Assembly (NCBI GenBank): GCA_966211965.1
Contig: CBIHON010000005.1
Coordinates: forward strand, 124,001-188,000
DNA length: 64,000 bases
Source: CBIHON01 sp966211965
Lineage (GTDB): Bacteria; Pseudomonadota; Gammaproteobacteria; Burkholderiales; Burkholderiaceae_D
Direction: 5' to 3'
The position numbers and the translations under genes were made by a program. Of this stretch, positions 46,013 through 54,280 are shown piece by piece. Position 1 is the stretch's first letter; every line of letters starts with the position of its first letter. The notes below the pieces were generated by a model. That model had not been told where the DNA came from. It did not search any database and saw only the letters and a list, made by a program, of their open reading frames with translations.

Positions 46013-46461
46013 TTTCCGCCGTATTCCGCAACGTATTTATTGAAGAGCTGTTTTGCTTCATCCATTGACATATTGGATTCTGCGGCTCCCGGCATCGAAG
46101 TCCATTCATTGCGCAGCAGTGGAATCGCTTTTTCGACATTGCCGGCCTGGACATAGACGAGTGCATGGCGGGTTTTCAGTTTCCAGATCGCGATGGCATC
46201 TTGCGAAGCCGGGGTGAAATCCCTGACGATGCCTTTTTCCACCGCCTCTTTCCAAGTCTTGTACAAGATCTGATAGGCGCCGGCGGCGGTGGATGATTTG
46301 CCCCAGCCGTGGCCGAGGACGTTCGGGTGTTTCGAGGTGTCGCTGAAAGTCTTCTTGTTGCCGAAAATCTGGTAATAGACCAGATCATCTTCGCGCTTGT
46401 GCTCCGCGCGGCGAATGAATTTCAAGAAAGCTTTGACGTTGATTTCCTGCGAGTCGGCCAT
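46009..46461 (-). CDS. Lambda-R-type endolysin (GH104 muramidase) without signal peptide
   Basis: The 150 residues resemble the phage lambda R lytic transglycosylase. The likely catalytic Glu20 is in FIRRAEH, and further landmarks are KSSTAAGAYQILYKTW, FTPASQDAIAIWKLKTRHAL and LRNEWTSMPGA. It would cleave the glycan strands of peptidoglycan. It has no signal peptide and no holin or phage genes nearby, so it needs another export route such as a secretion or injection system. Alternatively it is a stray phage gene. It overlaps the secreted Cys-rich gene. Confidence 0.82.
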   Translation of the reverse strand: MADSQEINVKAFLKFIRRAEHKREDDLVYYQIFGNKKTFSDTSKHPNVLGHGWGKSSTAAGAYQILYKTWKEAVEKGIVRDFTPASQDAIAIWKLKTRHALVYVQAGNVEKAIPLLRNEWTSMPGAAESNMSMDEAKQLFNKYVAEYGGK

Positions 46462-46490
46462 GGGGGAATTTTCCAGTTGCTTGTTAATCA

Positions 46491-46532
46491 GTTAACGATA
46501 ACCGGAAAATTCATAATTTGCAAATCGTTAAC
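46491..46532. promoter_or_regulatory. Inverted repeat upstream of the muramidase gene
   Basis: GTTAACGAT (46491-46499) and ATCGTTAAC (46524-46532) are a perfect 9-bp inverted repeat around an AT-rich 24-bp centre, 30 bp ahead of the muramidase start. It may be an operator for that minus-strand operon. Confidence 0.4.
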
Positions 46533-46604
46533 TTCTTCAAAAAGGCAATCTTGAATTGTTCCGCTGCCTGAATTCCAGTTGACGCCTGGACAACAATCGC
46601 CTAT

Positions 46605-46790
46605 CGTCGCCAAGCGGCGGATCCTCCAAGCCGGCGCGATGATATTACTTCGTGTAAGACAGCGCCTCCACGGGGTTACCCCGTGGGATTTGATCGACCC
46701 GCAATACGTCGCATGAGCCCGCCCTGCACTGCCGTGCAGGACTGCTCACGCAGAACGAGACTGGTTGGAGGCTCTTCGCCGCTTCTTGAT
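46605..46790 (+). ncRNA. Retron msr-msd non-coding RNA
   Basis: Directly upstream of the reverse transcriptase gene, two distant segments pair as retron a1/a2 repeats. AAGCGGCG (46612-46619) and CCTCCAA (46623-46629) are complementary to CGCCGCTT (46777-46784) and TTGGAGG (46765-46771). An AGC just after a1 (46629-46631) could hold the branching G. Between them lie an msr-like small hairpin TTAC/GTAA (46645-46657), a perfect 8-bp hairpin CCACGGGG/CCCCGTGG (46668-46686), and an msd-like long hairpin. The long hairpin has outer arms 46711-46718 and 46744-46751, and inner stem CCTGCAC/GTGCAGG at 46723-46740. Exact ends are uncertain. Confidence 0.8.
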
Positions 46791-46799
46791 AAGATTTCC

Positions 46800-48152
46800 A
46801 TGAATGCAAAATATCACCTTGCTTTGGCCCTGGCCGACACCATGCTTGCGGGCGATGCCAAGCCGGCCGGCTTGAGGCAAAGCGTGATATGGGCGCTGGG
46901 AGAAGACCGGAACTGGATTCCCGCCCTGTGCCGTGCCATTCGCAAGCGCACCGGCGAGCATTTTTACCATTACAGCCGCGAAGAACTGGCGGCACTGATT
47001 CTCAAGCACCGCGGCTTTGCCAATGCCTGGAACGACAAGGGCGGCCCGCCGATGATCCGGCGTTATTGCCTCAAGCCGCCGGTTGCGGTTGAAAAGCCGG
47101 CGTGGCTTGCCGCATTCGGTTTGCCAGAAATCGCCACCAGCGCCGATCTTGCGCAATGGTTGAAGATTACGCCGGGCGAATTGGCCTGGTACGCCGACAA
47201 GTGGCGCAACGATCCGGCGGCACCGGAGGGGTTGCGGCATTACCGCTATCGCTGGGTGGCAAAGCGCAGCGGCGGTTTGCGTCTGATCGAGATGCCGAAG
47301 CTGCGCTTGCGCGCGATCCAAGGCCAGGTGCTGCGCAAACTGTTGAACCTGGTGCCGCCGCATCCGGCCGCGCATGGTTTTCGCCTTGGGCATTCGTGCC
47401 TGACGCACGCCGCGCAGCATGCCGGCAAGGCAGCCGTGATCCGGATGGATCTGCAGGATTTTTTCCCCCGTGTTCCCGCCCCGCGCATCCAGGCCTTGTT
47501 CGCCAAGCTCGGTTATCCGGAAGCGGTGTCGGATGCGTTGGCTCGCCTTTGTACGCATCGTACGCCGGGCAGCGTGTTCAATGATTCGGCCGTGAGAACG
47601 GTCCTGCCGTCGCCGGTCCGCACCTCGTTTCGCACCCCGCATCTGCCGCAAGGCGCGCCCACTTCCCCGGCGCTGGCCAATCTGTGCGCATACCGGTTCG
47701 ACATGCGGCTGGATGCGCTGGCCCAATCGCTGGGTGCGACTTACTCGCGCTACGCCGATGACTTGGCATTTTCCGGCGGTCCTGAACTGGCGCAGGCGAT
47801 GGATCGCTTCCATGTGCAGGTGGCGGCGATCGCGCTGGAAGAGGGTTTCAAGATCAACACCAGGAAGACCCGCCTGATGCGTGCCGGAGTCCGGCAACAG
47901 GTGACCGGGATCGTGGTCAACCGCCATCCCAATATGCCGCGCAAGGAGTTCGATACGCTCAAGGCGATTTTCACCAATTGCATACGGCATGGGCCGGCGT
48001 CGCAGAATCGCGATGGACGCGAGGATTATCGCGGATATTTGACGGGCAGACTGGCCTGGCTGAATATGTTGAATCCGCAGCGCGGCTTGCGGCTGCGGCG
48101 TCTGTTTGAACAGATCGAGTGGCAGGAGGGCGGGCGCAAGGCGCAGCAATGA
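46800..48152 (+). CDS. Retron-type reverse transcriptase with long N-terminal extension
   Basis: The 450-residue protein carries retron RT hallmarks: KRSGGLRLIEMPKLRLRAIQ, HGFRLGHSCLTHA, RMDLQDFFPRV, LPQGAPTSPALANL, the catalytic YADDLAFSG, and the late VTGIVVN signature. Retron RTs are usually about 300-350 residues. Here about 115 residues (WALGEDRNWIPALCRAIRKR, LAALILKHRGFANAWNDKGG) precede the usual N-terminal region. It should copy the msd of the RNA just upstream into msDNA. No obvious effector gene is adjacent; the next gene converges and encodes a cytochrome. Retrons act in anti-phage defence, so the extension may be a built-in effector or RNA-binding part (inference). Confidence 0.93.
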   Translation: MNAKYHLALALADTMLAGDAKPAGLRQSVIWALGEDRNWIPALCRAIRKRTGEHFYHYSREELAALILKHRGFANAWNDKGGPPMIRRYCLKPPVAVEKPAWLAAFGLPEIATSADLAQWLKITPGELAWYADKWRNDPAAPEGLRHYRYRWVAKRSGGLRLIEMPKLRLRAIQGQVLRKLLNLVPPHPAAHGFRLGHSCLTHAAQHAGKAAVIRMDLQDFFPRVPAPRIQALFAKLGYPEAVSDALARLCTHRTPGSVFNDSAVRTVLPSPVRTSFRTPHLPQGAPTSPALANLCAYRFDMRLDALAQSLGATYSRYADDLAFSGGPELAQAMDRFHVQVAAIALEEGFKINTRKTRLMRAGVRQQVTGIVVNRHPNMPRKEFDTLKAIFTNCIRHGPASQNRDGREDYRGYLTGRLAWLNMLNPQRGLRLRRLFEQIEWQEGGRKAQQ

Positions 48153-48166
48153 AGGACTTTCCGCCG

Positions 48167-48532
48167 CTATTTGCTTTGGCTTTTTAAATAAGCGATCAAA
48201 TCTCTGCGGTCCTTGGCATCGGACACCGAATATCCCATTTTTTGCCCTGGTATGAATTTTTCTGGATTCGCCAGCCACTTATCCAGTGTTTTCTCATTCC
48301 AGATCACCTTGGACTCTTTCAGCGCCGCGCTGTAATCAAAGCCGCGGACGCTCCCGGCCTTTCTACCAAATACGCCGCGATGGGCCGGCCCCGCCAGGTT
48401 GGCGTCAAGCGAATGACATGCAATGCAGTGCGAGGAGTAAAGCAGCTTTCCGTTCTGTGCGTCGCCGGCTGCATAGACGGGGGAACCGCCCAAACATGCT
48501 GCAACGAGGAACCAGCAATAGATGGTTTTCAT
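48167..48532 (-). CDS. Periplasmic class I c-type cytochrome
   Basis: The 121-residue protein has a signal peptide (YCWFLVAACLGGSPVYA) and one heme site CIACHSLD. HRGVFGRKAGSVRGFDYSAALKES, then a Met ligand in GQKMGYSVSD, match mitochondrial-type/cytochrome c2-like proteins. It is a soluble electron carrier. It ends 14 bp from the convergent retron RT gene. Confidence 0.92.
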   Translation of the reverse strand: MKTIYCWFLVAACLGGSPVYAAGDAQNGKLLYSSHCIACHSLDANLAGPAHRGVFGRKAGSVRGFDYSAALKESKVIWNEKTLDKWLANPEKFIPGQKMGYSVSDAKDRRDLIAYLKSQSK

Positions 48533-48607
48533 AGACTAAGTTCGAAGAGGGGCGATCTGCCGAAAAGACGTTTTTCTTCAGCAGCCGCCCATAGTTCAGG
48601 TAGGCGG

Positions 48608-49204
48608 TCAGGCGCCGAAAGCCATTGCTTTAGGCAGCGGCAGACCGAGGGCATTGTTCAAGACCGCCCAGTGCGCGACTTCATCGGCGGCCAGTCGGCC
48701 GGCTACTTTGGCGAGCGCATGGTCCTTGAAAGAGGGGATGACACCGAGATAGGCATTGGTCGCACCCAGTTCAAGCGACAGCGCAAGTTTCAGCACATCT
48801 TCCTGGCTCTTGAGCTGACCGGCATCGAGCGCCTTCGCATATACGTCGAGAGGCTTTTCCTCGACCGGCTTGCCGCCGAGCTTGACGATGGTGCCGATCA
48901 GCAGATCACGATGTATCTTGTGATCGTCTTGGAATTTCAATGCGATATCAAGGACTGGTTTTTGCAGCAAGCCGCTCTTGGCTCCCAGGGTATAAGCATT
49001 GATGCCCTGATGTTCCAGGCCAAGGGCCACGTTAAGAATGCCGACGTCACCGGCGGCATCTTCCTTGCCGCCTGCCGCTCCGGCTTCCTGGCCCGCCAGC
49101 AAGAACACTGCACTGGTCGACAGCATCGTTGCGGTTGTGTTGCGCAGGAAGGTCCGGCGCGGGCTTTGCAGATCCAAAAGATTTTGTGCCATTTCTTTCT
49201 CCAT
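48608..49204 (-). CDS. Exported ferritin-like domain protein (TAT-type signal)
   Basis: The 198-residue protein has a twin-arginine-like signal (SPRRTFLRNTTATMLSTSAVFLLAG). A four-helix ferritin-like domain follows with two related halves: LGLEHQGINAYTLG, then LSLELGATNAYLGV, and DEVAHWAVL. The Glu/His pairs could bind a di-metal centre. TAT export would allow cytosolic cofactor loading. It is divergent from a SufR-like Fe-S regulator, which may control it. Substrate unknown. Confidence 0.82.
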   Translation of the reverse strand: MEKEMAQNLLDLQSPRRTFLRNTTATMLSTSAVFLLAGQEAGAAGGKEDAAGDVGILNVALGLEHQGINAYTLGAKSGLLQKPVLDIALKFQDDHKIHRDLLIGTIVKLGGKPVEEKPLDVYAKALDAGQLKSQEDVLKLALSLELGATNAYLGVIPSFKDHALAKVAGRLAADEVAHWAVLNNALGLPLPKAMAFGA

Positions 49205-49380
49205 AAAGTTGACCCCGCCATGTGCACGAATTGCTTCGATTGGCGAGTGAATGATCAGATTAAACAATTAAATTCATTTTGTACAGTTAAATATGTTTTA
49301 AGTGGTTTATGATGATAATGATATAAAATGAAAAGGGGATTAAAGCGCTGTGTTGTCAGGTCGATGAGGTGGAGGAGCGT
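49205..49380. promoter_or_regulatory. AT-rich divergent promoter region
   Basis: The 176 bp between the ferritin-like gene and the SufR-like regulator is strongly AT-rich from 49250 to 49330. It must hold both promoters and is the likely binding place of the regulator. I see no clean palindrome. Confidence 0.4.
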
Positions 49381-50013
49381 ATGCTGGAGATAATGGGAAT
49401 TCGACAGAAGGAATTGCTGAAGCTGTTGCTGAAGCACAAAGCGGGACTGACCGTTGATGAACTCTCGGCACAGCTTGCAATTACGCGCAATGCGGTACGG
49501 CAGCATCTGGCAGCCATGGAAAACGACGGATTGGTGAAAAAAGGGGTGACACGCGCTTCGGGGGGAAGACCGGAACAGCTCTATGTGCTGACCGACAAGG
49601 GGCATGAATGCTTTCCGCGCCATTACGCCTGGTTCGCTCAGCTATTGATCGAGTCCGTCCAGCGGGAAGCCGGCGCAGACGGCTTGGGTGAGCGGCTGAC
49701 CGCGATGGGAGAGCACGTCGGAAAACAGTTGCGCGCGCAACATCCCGACCTGGCCAGCCGCGGCGAAAAAGTCCAGAAGATGGCCGAGATCATGGAGCAG
49801 CTCGGATACGATGCGCGCAACACCGACGGCGACAAGACGGCAATCGAGGCGGACAATTGCGTGTTCCACACGCTTGCGCTGACCAATCAGAACATCTGCA
49901 AATTTGATCTGGCGCTAATGTCCGCTTTTACCGATAGCACTGTTGACCATCAGGAATGCATGGCGAAGGGCGGCAACATCTGCCGATTTAAATTCCACGC
50001 AAAAGATCGGTAA
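49381..50013 (+). CDS. SufR-like winged-helix regulator with Cys cluster
   Basis: The 210-residue protein starts with an HTH of the DeoR/ArsR-like kind (LTVDELSAQLAITRNAVRQHLAAMENDGLV), followed by a wing (RPEQLYVLTDKGHECFPRHY). The C-terminal domain has four cysteines (DNCVFH, NICKFD, QECMAK, NICRFKF) in the spacing of SufR-type Fe-S sensors. It likely senses cluster status, nitric oxide or oxidants. GGAGGAG ahead of the ATG at 49381 supports this start; an upstream in-frame GTG exists at 49369. Confidence 0.83.
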   Translation: MLEIMGIRQKELLKLLLKHKAGLTVDELSAQLAITRNAVRQHLAAMENDGLVKKGVTRASGGRPEQLYVLTDKGHECFPRHYAWFAQLLIESVQREAGADGLGERLTAMGEHVGKQLRAQHPDLASRGEKVQKMAEIMEQLGYDARNTDGDKTAIEADNCVFHTLALTNQNICKFDLALMSAFTDSTVDHQECMAKGGNICRFKFHAKDR

Positions 50014-50052
50014 AACGAGATATTTCCCCTGCGGTGTAGAGCGGGCGCCATA

Positions 50053-51018
50053 CTATGGCGCGCTCGCGGAAATCCGAGCAGGCGAGACGCTCGGCTTCTT
50101 CCACGGCGCCTGCACGTCGGCAGCGGGCTTGAAGACCACGTCGTCCGCCTTCGCCGGACGGTAAACGGTGACCGACTTGTCGAATACGTTGACACCCGAA
50201 AGCACCATCACATCGCCAACCTTGGGAACAAAGGCGATATATTTTTCATCTTCCATAAGCTTATAGCCGAGTATCTGCATGCGTTGCCTGAGATACGGGA
50301 AATCGGCCTCCACGACCATCATGTACCTGTCGTTGCGAGTGTATGGCTGGGCGACGTCGTTGAGCATGACTTTTACCGCCTGCCGCAGATTGGCGGCCAT
50401 GACCGTCCTGAGCGGTTCCCCGTCATTGGCTGTCCAGCTATCCGCCCCTTCCAGAGGCCTGGCCTGGCCGGTGGAAGCGAAGTAGCGCGTTTCCCAGGAA
50501 GGACGATCATCTGTTCCTTTCAATGCAACTTTCAGTACCACGAAAGGCCGCACGTCGGTATCGTTCACATATGACAGCAGCAGGGCGCTGGACACATCCA
50601 GTTGAGCGTCGCCTGGTTGCATGCTGAATTTGGCGGCCAAGGGCTGCTCGGCGATCATGTTCTCGATTTCACCGCGGGTCCGGTCGGAAAGCTTGATGCG
50701 AAGAATCTGCTCGACGTTGCTTACCCCGGCAGCGGCGCTGTTGCTGTTTGCCATATGTGTGATGGCTTGGCCGACCACGCCAAACAGCACACCCGCGACA
50801 TGGCCACGCTGATGGCCCGTAACGATCACGTCGCTCTCGGGCACCTTGTAAGCGCCGATGGGCAAGTCGCTCCAGCCTGAGAGCGTGTCGTCGTTCACCT
50901 TCACGGAAATGGAGCCGCTCATCGCGGGCGCCGGCTTCGCGCGCTCGTAGGTCGCGCATGCCGTGAGCGACAGGCAAACAATGGCGATGGCCAGTTTTTG
51001 GGTGAGTGTCGAGAGCAA
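50053..51018 (-). CDS. Lipoprotein of unknown function (TTG start)
   Basis: From a TTG at 51018 with AAGGAAA upstream, the 321-residue product has a lipoprotein signal ending in LSLTAC. The mature protein contains GVLFGVVGQAITHMANSN (membrane-like), YFASTGQARPLEGADSWTANDGEPL and EADFPYLRQRMQILGYKLMEDEKYIAFVPKVGDVMVLSGVNVFDK. No family is recognised. It should be membrane-anchored in the envelope. An ATG start at 51141 would place an implausible 41 residues before the signal. Confidence 0.75.
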   Translation of the reverse strand: MLSTLTQKLAIAIVCLSLTACATYERAKPAPAMSGSISVKVNDDTLSGWSDLPIGAYKVPESDVIVTGHQRGHVAGVLFGVVGQAITHMANSNSAAAGVSNVEQILRIKLSDRTRGEIENMIAEQPLAAKFSMQPGDAQLDVSSALLLSYVNDTDVRPFVVLKVALKGTDDRPSWETRYFASTGQARPLEGADSWTANDGEPLRTVMAANLRQAVKVMLNDVAQPYTRNDRYMMVVEADFPYLRQRMQILGYKLMEDEKYIAFVPKVGDVMVLSGVNVFDKSVTVYRPAKADDVVFKPAADVQAPWKKPSVSPARISASAP

Positions 51019-51387
51019 GGAGATTTTCCTTTCAAGGATTTCTATGGGACTGATGTTTATGGCGTTCTGGGCAGTTTTATTTGGCGGTACGGGACATGAT
51101 TCCAAAACCAAGAAGAGTCTGTTTTCCCATGTTCTTGCCACTTTGGCAGGCGTTGAAAATAGCAGAACTAGCCATCACGACCAAGGGACAAGGTTCCAGG
51201 GCTGCTGGAGACGCTATCGTTGAAGCTTTGTGTCAAAAATCCATGTAGATGATATCAGCCGCCTGTGGAAGCCGGTTTTCGCACTTGGCCGCACTTGGGT
51301 GTGCCGCCGGGGTTGCCCAGTCAAAACTACAGCCGGTACGGCGAGCCAGTCGCTGCAGCAGGATGCAAACAGCTTGTAGTTGATGCA

Positions 51388-52020
51388 CTATGGCCGAGCC
51401 GCTGCTTTTCGCCGCATGATTTCCTTGAGCATTTCGCTGTACTGTTCCTTGATTTCGCTCTCGATAATTCTTCTGCCGATGATGGGCGGCACCCAGACAC
51501 CGGGGATGGATTCGCTATGAAGGACCATGCGTGTTCCTTCTCCTTCCGGAATCAGATGCGTGGTTCCGCTCGCTTGCTTGATGCTGCCGCTCAGCACATG
51601 GGAACGGATTTCGCTGTAAGGCGTCAGCGTCACTTCGCGTACCGAGTCGAATGAAAACGACAGCAGGCCGTAGGTGGCTTTACCCTTCTGGGAAACCAGC
51701 ATTTTGTCGCCGACCCGTTCGATGATCTTGCTGAATTCGAGATTCGGCAGGAATTGCGCCATGTGATCGTAGTCCGTCATGACTTCCCAGGTTTCGCGAG
51801 GCGTTGCGGGCACGGAAAGCGTTACGTCAACGATGATGGTCTCGCCGGATTTTTTAATCTGGATAGCAGGTTCGCGATCATTTTCTCGGGGGGCATCTGC
51901 TTTCACCGGCCCGGCAAAAGCAGATGCAAGCGCGATCATCCCGGCTAAGATCGCGGTGCTGAAATTTGCCCGGATGGTTGCTGCCAATACCAGGCGTGTG
52001 CGTCTGGATGCACGATGCAT
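51388..52020 (-). CDS. Secreted SRPBCC-family protein
   Basis: The 210-residue product has a signal peptide (FSTAILAGMIALASAFAGPVKA). A START/polyketide-cyclase-like domain follows (IIVDVTLSVPATPRETWEVMTDYDHMAQFLPNLEFSKIIER, GTTHLIPEGEGTRMVLHSESIPGVWVPPIIGRRIIESEIKEQY). It probably binds a hydrophobic ligand in the periplasm. An in-frame ATG at 52083 is an alternative start with a longer N-terminus. Confidence 0.83.
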   Translation of the reverse strand: MHRASRRTRLVLAATIRANFSTAILAGMIALASAFAGPVKADAPRENDREPAIQIKKSGETIIVDVTLSVPATPRETWEVMTDYDHMAQFLPNLEFSKIIERVGDKMLVSQKGKATYGLLSFSFDSVREVTLTPYSEIRSHVLSGSIKQASGTTHLIPEGEGTRMVLHSESIPGVWVPPIIGRRIIESEIKEQYSEMLKEIMRRKAAARP

Positions 52021-52160
52021 GTCTGATCCGGCCTCTGTCTGCGTGTAGGAATCGGCCGATGGCCTGCCGTAACAAGCCATCATGCCGGTGTCGATATGCG
52101 CTATGCATTTCTATCCTAGACGAAAATCGGCTGATGCGGGGCCATTACATGCAAACGGCT

Positions 52161-52215
52161 TAGAGCCTGTTATGAACGCAAGCAGGACCCCTGCTTGCGT
52201 TCATAACAGGCTCTA
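52161..52215. repeat. Perfect 55-bp palindromic element
   Basis: Two 26-bp arms, perfectly complementary, start TAGAGCCTGTTATGAACGC and end in the reverse, separated by ACC. Both ends carry TA. One arm recurs at 31042-31067. It looks like a minimal MITE consisting of two insertion-sequence ends back to back; it would also form a very strong RNA hairpin. Confidence 0.85.
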
Positions 52216-52227
52216 GGGACGGACAGC

Positions 52228-52761
52228 TTATTCGGGTTCGACGCCCACCGCCACCAGAATGCGCGACACCATGTTGTAGCTGGCAATGACGCCGACCAGT
52301 TCCATCACATGCTGGTCATTCGGCAATGCGGCGCGTACCGCGGCAAAGGTTGCATCGCTGACTTGCACATTGCGCGTCATCTCGATCGTCAGCAGGATCG
52401 CGGCGCGTTCGCTGTCGTCGAACAAGGAAAAGTCCTTGCCCAGCGTTTCGGTGCGCTGCATCGCTTCGACTTGCTGCGCGTTGCCGCCGGCCTTGATGAA
52501 TTCCGGCGCGTGATGGCCGAATTCATAAGCCGCGCCGTTCAGCACGGCTACCACGCACATCGCAAGCTCACGCAGCTTGGGCGATAGTTCGAGACCGGTC
52601 CGGACTTGGCCCATGAAGGTGTTCCAGCCGCTTGCAAACGGCGGGCTGTGCAGCAGGATGCGATCCAGGTTCAGCAGCGTGCCGCCGCGGCGTTGGCGGA
52701 TCGCATCAACCAGGTCTTTGGGTTCCGCCAGATCGAGCGGCTTGTAGGGAATACGGGGCAT
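52228..52761 (-). CDS. Carboxymuconolactone decarboxylase/AhpD-like family protein
   Basis: The 177-residue protein (RIPYKPLDLAEPKDLVDAIRQRRGGTLLNLDRILLHSPPFASGWNTFMGQVRTGLELSPKLRELAMCVVAVLNGAAYEFGHHAPEF) fits the AhpD-like branch, with EFGHH in place of the usual EHHxH region. The canonical CxxC of AhpD is missing (single Cys in AMCVVA), so a peroxidase function is doubtful. The start at 52761 is chosen because MPRIPYK begins the family. Confidence 0.83.
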   Translation of the reverse strand: MPRIPYKPLDLAEPKDLVDAIRQRRGGTLLNLDRILLHSPPFASGWNTFMGQVRTGLELSPKLRELAMCVVAVLNGAAYEFGHHAPEFIKAGGNAQQVEAMQRTETLGKDFSLFDDSERAAILLTIEMTRNVQVSDATFAAVRAALPNDQHVMELVGVIASYNMVSRILVAVGVEPE

Positions 52762-52790
52762 GGGCTTCCTTCGAGTCAAATAAATAATTT

Positions 52791-52913
52791 TAGAGCAGTT
52801 TCAGCCTGACCGTACACGGCCAATCTTGCGCGTGCGATGCTCACCGTACCATTCGTACGGTTGCGCTTCTCGGCTCAACCTTGGCCGTGTACGGTCAGGC
52901 TGAAACTGCTCTA
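52791..52913. mobile_element. MITE, family A copy 3
   Basis: The 123-bp TA-bounded element is nearly the same as those at 15152 and 30010. Here both terminal repeats extend perfectly through TAGAGCAGTTTCAGCCTGAC, then CGTACACGGCCAA at the left against TTGGCCGTGTACG at the right. This is the best-preserved copy. It lies between the AhpD-like gene and the end of the aminotransferase gene. Confidence 0.88.
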
Positions 52914-52928
52914 GTATGCTTCGGCCGA

Positions 52929-54275
52929 TCAAGCCGGCACTGCCGTTTTCATATCGGCGGTCGCCGCCTCGATCGCGTCGCCCAGGCGTTCGACGATGAT
53001 CTCGATGTTGTCCGCGGTTGCAATGAACGGCGGCGCCAGCAGCACGTGATCGCCGGAGCGGCCGTCGATCGTGCCGCCCATCGGGTACACCATCAGGCCG
53101 CGGGCCATGGCCTCGGTCTTGATGCGTGCATGCAGGCGCTGCTTGGCGTCGAACGGCGCCTTGGTTTCCCGATCCGACACCAGCTCGATGCCCCAGAACA
53201 AGCCGCGGCCGCGGATATCGCCGACGAAGGGATGCTCGTCGAAACGCTCCTGCAGCGCCTGTTCCAACTGCCGCCCGCGCGCCTCGACATTGTCGAGCAA
53301 GCCGTCGCGCCGGATCACGCGCTGCACCGCCAGGGCCGCGGCGCACGCCAGCGGATGGCCGACATAGGTATGGCCGTGCTGAAACAGGCCCGATCCCTTG
53401 GCGAAGGCATCATAAATCTTCTTGCCGACAAAGGTCGCGCCGATCGGCGCATAACCGCCGCCCAGGCCTTTTGCCACCGTCATCAGGTCGGGTGCGATGC
53501 CGTCCTGTTCGCAGGCATGCAAGCTGCCGGTGCGCCCCATGCCGCACATCACTTCATCGAGAATCAGCAGGATGCCGTGGCGATCGCAGATCTCGCGCAC
53601 CCGCTTCAGGTAGCCGGGCGCCGGCGGCACCGCGCCCAGCGTCGCGCCGACCACGGTCTCGGCAACGTAGGCGATCACGTTTTCCGGGCCGAGTTCCATC
53701 AGCTTGGCCTCGAGTTCGTCGGCGGCGCGGCGGCCATAGGCTTCAGGCGTTTCGTCCGCTTGCCGGTAGCGATACTCATAGCAGGGATTGATGTAGGCGG
53801 TCTGCATCAGGATAGGCGCGAACTGCTCGCGCCGCCAGGCATTGCCGCCGACCGCCAGCGCGCCGAGCGTGTTGCCGTGATAGCTCTGGCGGCGCGCGAT
53901 GAAATGCTTGCGGCCGGTTTCACCGCGTTCGACGAAATACTGGCGCGCCATTTTCAGCGCGGCCTCGACGGCTTCCGATCCGCCCGACACCAGGTAGACA
54001 TGCGACATGCCGGCGGGTGCGTGCTTGATCAATTCGTCGCCCAGCGCTTCGGCCGCTTCGCTGGTGAAAAAACTGGTATGCGCATACGCCAGCTTGTCGA
54101 GCTGGGCACGCATCGCGGCCAGCACTTCCGGATGCTGGTGGCCGAGGCAGGACACGGCGGCGCCGCCGCTCGCATCGAGATAAGCCTTGCCGCCGGCATC
54201 GAACAGATAGATGCCCTGGCCCGACGCACAGACCGAATATTCGTGATGGATTTGCCTGTGTAAAAGATGGGTCAT
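52929..54275 (-). CDS. Class III PLP-dependent aminotransferase
   Basis: The 448-residue protein is a fold-type I, class III aminotransferase: YLVSGGSEAVEAALKMARQY, ARRQSYHGNTLGALAVGGN, the PLP-phenolic Asp in LLILDEVMCGMGRTGSL, and the PLP-Lys in MTVAKGLGGGYAPIGA. Substrates in this group include omega-amino acids. It starts 5 bp after the KamA-family gene, so both act in one pathway, probably a beta-amino acid from lysine or a related compound (inference). Confidence 0.92.
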   Translation of the reverse strand: MTHLLHRQIHHEYSVCASGQGIYLFDAGGKAYLDASGGAAVSCLGHQHPEVLAAMRAQLDKLAYAHTSFFTSEAAEALGDELIKHAPAGMSHVYLVSGGSEAVEAALKMARQYFVERGETGRKHFIARRQSYHGNTLGALAVGGNAWRREQFAPILMQTAYINPCYEYRYRQADETPEAYGRRAADELEAKLMELGPENVIAYVAETVVGATLGAVPPAPGYLKRVREICDRHGILLILDEVMCGMGRTGSLHACEQDGIAPDLMTVAKGLGGGYAPIGATFVGKKIYDAFAKGSGLFQHGHTYVGHPLACAAALAVQRVIRRDGLLDNVEARGRQLEQALQERFDEHPFVGDIRGRGLFWGIELVSDRETKAPFDAKQRLHARIKTEAMARGLMVYPMGGTIDGRSGDHVLLAPPFIATADNIEIIVERLGDAIEAATADMKTAVPA

Positions 54276-54280
54276 GTTGC

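Noticed and set aside
46746..48278. Minus-strand 510-codon frame opposite the retron RT
   Set aside because: RT motifs lie on the plus strand, and the antisense frame is Arg/Gln/His-rich without domains.
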